Shown: one piece after another, positions 6,760-7,675 of the stretch | Position numbering within the stretch: position 1 is the first letter of the stretch | Layout: every line of letters starts with the position of its first letter | NCBI GenBank assembly: GCA_905479545.1 | Contig: CAJQNE010000360.1 | Location: forward strand, 1-7,675 | DNA length: 7,675 nt | Source: an uncultured Gammaproteobacteria bacterium | GTDB taxonomy: Bacteria; Pseudomonadota; Gammaproteobacteria; CAJQNE01 | Reading direction: 5' to 3' | The notes under the pieces: model-generated | Database searches by the model: none | What the model was told of the DNA's origin: nothing | What the model saw: only the letters and a program-made list of their open reading frames with translations | Translations under genes and position numbers: made by a program

Positions 6760-7206
6760 GTGGCTGATCAGCAACATGTGGAAATTTATACTGATGGCGC
6801 TTGTAAAGGTAACCCTGGCCCTGGTGGTTGGGGGGCGTTGTTGCTCAGCGGACCGCATAAAAAAGAGTTGTGCGGCGGCGAGGCTGAAACTACCAATAAC
6901 CGCATGGAGTTAATGGCGGCAATTAAAGGTCTGGAGCATTTAACCGGTCCCTGTGTGGTTGTGTTGCACACCGATTCGACTTATGTGAAGCAGGGTATCA
7001 CCAGCTGGATTCATGGCTGGCGGAAAAACGGCTGGAAGACGGCGGCAAGAAAACCAGTAAAAAATGCTGATCTTTGGCAATTACTTGATCAGGCCCAGGC
7101 CCGCCATCAGGTTGATTGGCGCTGGGTGAAAGGTCACGCAGGTAACGCAGGAAATGAGGCGGCAGATGCGCTGGCCAATAAAGGTATTCCGGCGACTTTT
7201 CGCTAA
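6760..7206 (+). CDS. rnhA: Ribonuclease HI
   Basis: A 148-residue cytoplasmic endonuclease that cuts the RNA strand of RNA-DNA hybrids, removing R-loops and primer remnants with Mg2+. All active-site residues are present: Asp12 in IYTDGACKGNPGPGGWG, Glu50 in TTNNRMELMAAI, Asp72 in LHTDSTYV, His126 in VKGHAGNAGNE and Asp136 in EAADALANKG; these match E. coli Asp10, Glu48, Asp70, His124 and Asp134. The basic handle region WRKNGWKTAARKPVKN (87-102) is also there, so this is the bacterial full-handle type. The length is close to E. coli (155). The start is GTG, with GAGAAGG nine bases upstream inside the methyltransferase end. Translation ends at tandem TAA TAA. It is followed at 33 bp by dnaQ in the same direction. 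Confidence 0.97.
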   Translation: MADQQHVEIYTDGACKGNPGPGGWGALLLSGPHKKELCGGEAETTNNRMELMAAIKGLEHLTGPCVVVLHTDSTYVKQGITSWIHGWRKNGWKTAARKPVKNADLWQLLDQAQARHQVDWRWVKGHAGNAGNEAADALANKGIPATFR

Positions 7207-7239
7207 TAATTAGCTGTGCGAACAAGCGGAGAGATTTCT

Positions 7240-7675
7240 ATGAATGACGAAACCAACAATGGCGCTTTGGTGCGACAAATCGTACTCGATACGGAAACCA
7301 CCGGACTTAATCCGCTGGAAGGGCATCGGGTTATTGAAATTGGCTGTGTTGAGCTGATTAACCGTCGCCTTACGGGTAACGATTTCCACGTTTACATTCA
7401 GCCGGAGCGCGAAGTTGAAGCTGAAGCCATTGCGGTACACGGCATTACTAACGAGTTCCTTGCAGAGCAGCCGCTATTCGAACAAATTGCTGACCGGTTT
7501 CTGGAGTATGTTGGCGACAGCGAGCTGGTAATTCACAACGCGCCGTTTGATGTTGGGTTCCTGAATCATGAACTCACGCAGCATGGCGGCGCTGTTAAGC
7601 GCATAGATGATATCTGCCCCATTTTTGACACCTTAGTGTTGGCGCGGCAGATGCACCCCGGGGCGCGGGCGTCAC
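7240..7675 (+). CDS. dnaQ: DNA polymerase III epsilon subunit (3'-5' proofreading exonuclease), 3' end outside window
   Basis: The first 145 codons of the proofreading subunit of the replicative polymerase core (alpha-epsilon-theta in E. coli). It removes mispaired 3' nucleotides. The Exo I motif is VLDTETTGL with Asp17 and Glu19 (E. coli Asp12 and Glu14). The Exo II motif is HNAPFDVGFLN with Asp104 (E. coli Asp103). Between them GHRVIEIG and AVHGIT are family signatures. The Exo III residues (E. coli His162, Asp167) and the clamp- and alpha-binding tail lie beyond the window. ATG at 7240-7242 has GGAG eight bases upstream. The frame is open to the last base, so this is truncation by the window, not a broken gene. 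It is co-directional with rnhA, unlike E. coli where the two are divergent. Confidence 0.96.
   Translation, partial: MNDETNNGALVRQIVLDTETTGLNPLEGHRVIEIGCVELINRRLTGNDFHVYIQPEREVEAEAIAVHGITNEFLAEQPLFEQIADRFLEYVGDSELVIHNAPFDVGFLNHELTQHGGAVKRIDDICPIFDTLVLARQMHPGARAS

Noticed and set aside
1..7675. Search for CRISPR arrays, insertion sequences, toxin-antitoxin pairs, defence islands or a novel gene system
   Set aside because: No direct repeat arrays, transposase or unexplained gene cluster was seen; all seven coding genes belong to known families in a conserved order.

Overview
The window is an ordinary stretch of gammaproteobacterial core chromosome. It holds two tRNA genes and seven protein-coding genes, the last cut by the window edge. 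The order ppiD / fabI / mltD / gloB / YafS-type methyltransferase / rnhA / dnaQ matches, from memory, the Pseudomonas aeruginosa neighbourhood around PA1805-PA1816, without the peptide ABC-transporter genes that lie between fabI and mltD there. Part of it (mltD-gloB-yafS-rnhA-dnaQ) also matches Escherichia coli. Moderate GC, the Pseudomonas-like order and the protein sequences suggest a non-enteric, possibly marine gammaproteobacterium (Pseudomonadales/Cellvibrionales-like). The genus cannot be fixed by eye.

Layout. Positions 16-235: tRNA-Val(UAC) and tRNA-Asp(GUC), read left to right, separated by a spacer with two hairpins and followed by a strong intrinsic terminator (243-274). Positions 275-581: no credible gene, but several potential hairpins upstream of ppiD. 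Positions 582-2519: ppiD, the membrane-anchored periplasmic folding factor. Positions 2569-2604: a symmetrical A7-stem-T7 terminator serving both converging transcripts. Positions 2651-5877 on the minus strand: gloB, mltD and fabI, all in one direction with gaps of 57 and 68 bp and no visible terminator between them, so they may be partly cotranscribed. Positions 5988 to the end on the plus strand: a YafS-like methyltransferase, rnhA and dnaQ, tightly packed (4 and 33 bp gaps) and divergent from gloB.

Functions. The genes cover envelope protein folding (ppiD), fatty acid synthesis (fabI), peptidoglycan remodelling (mltD), methylglyoxal detoxification (gloB), RNA-DNA hybrid removal (rnhA) and replication proofreading (dnaQ). 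They are housekeeping functions linked by conserved position, not by one pathway. No mobile element, CRISPR array, toxin-antitoxin pair, defence system or biosynthetic cluster was found, and I do not claim a new system. The points that merit a second look are small: the poorly conserved SAM-binding loop of the methyltransferase, the non-lipoprotein form of MltD, the structured ppiD leader with a weak ribosome binding site, the gloB start, and the operon arrangements.
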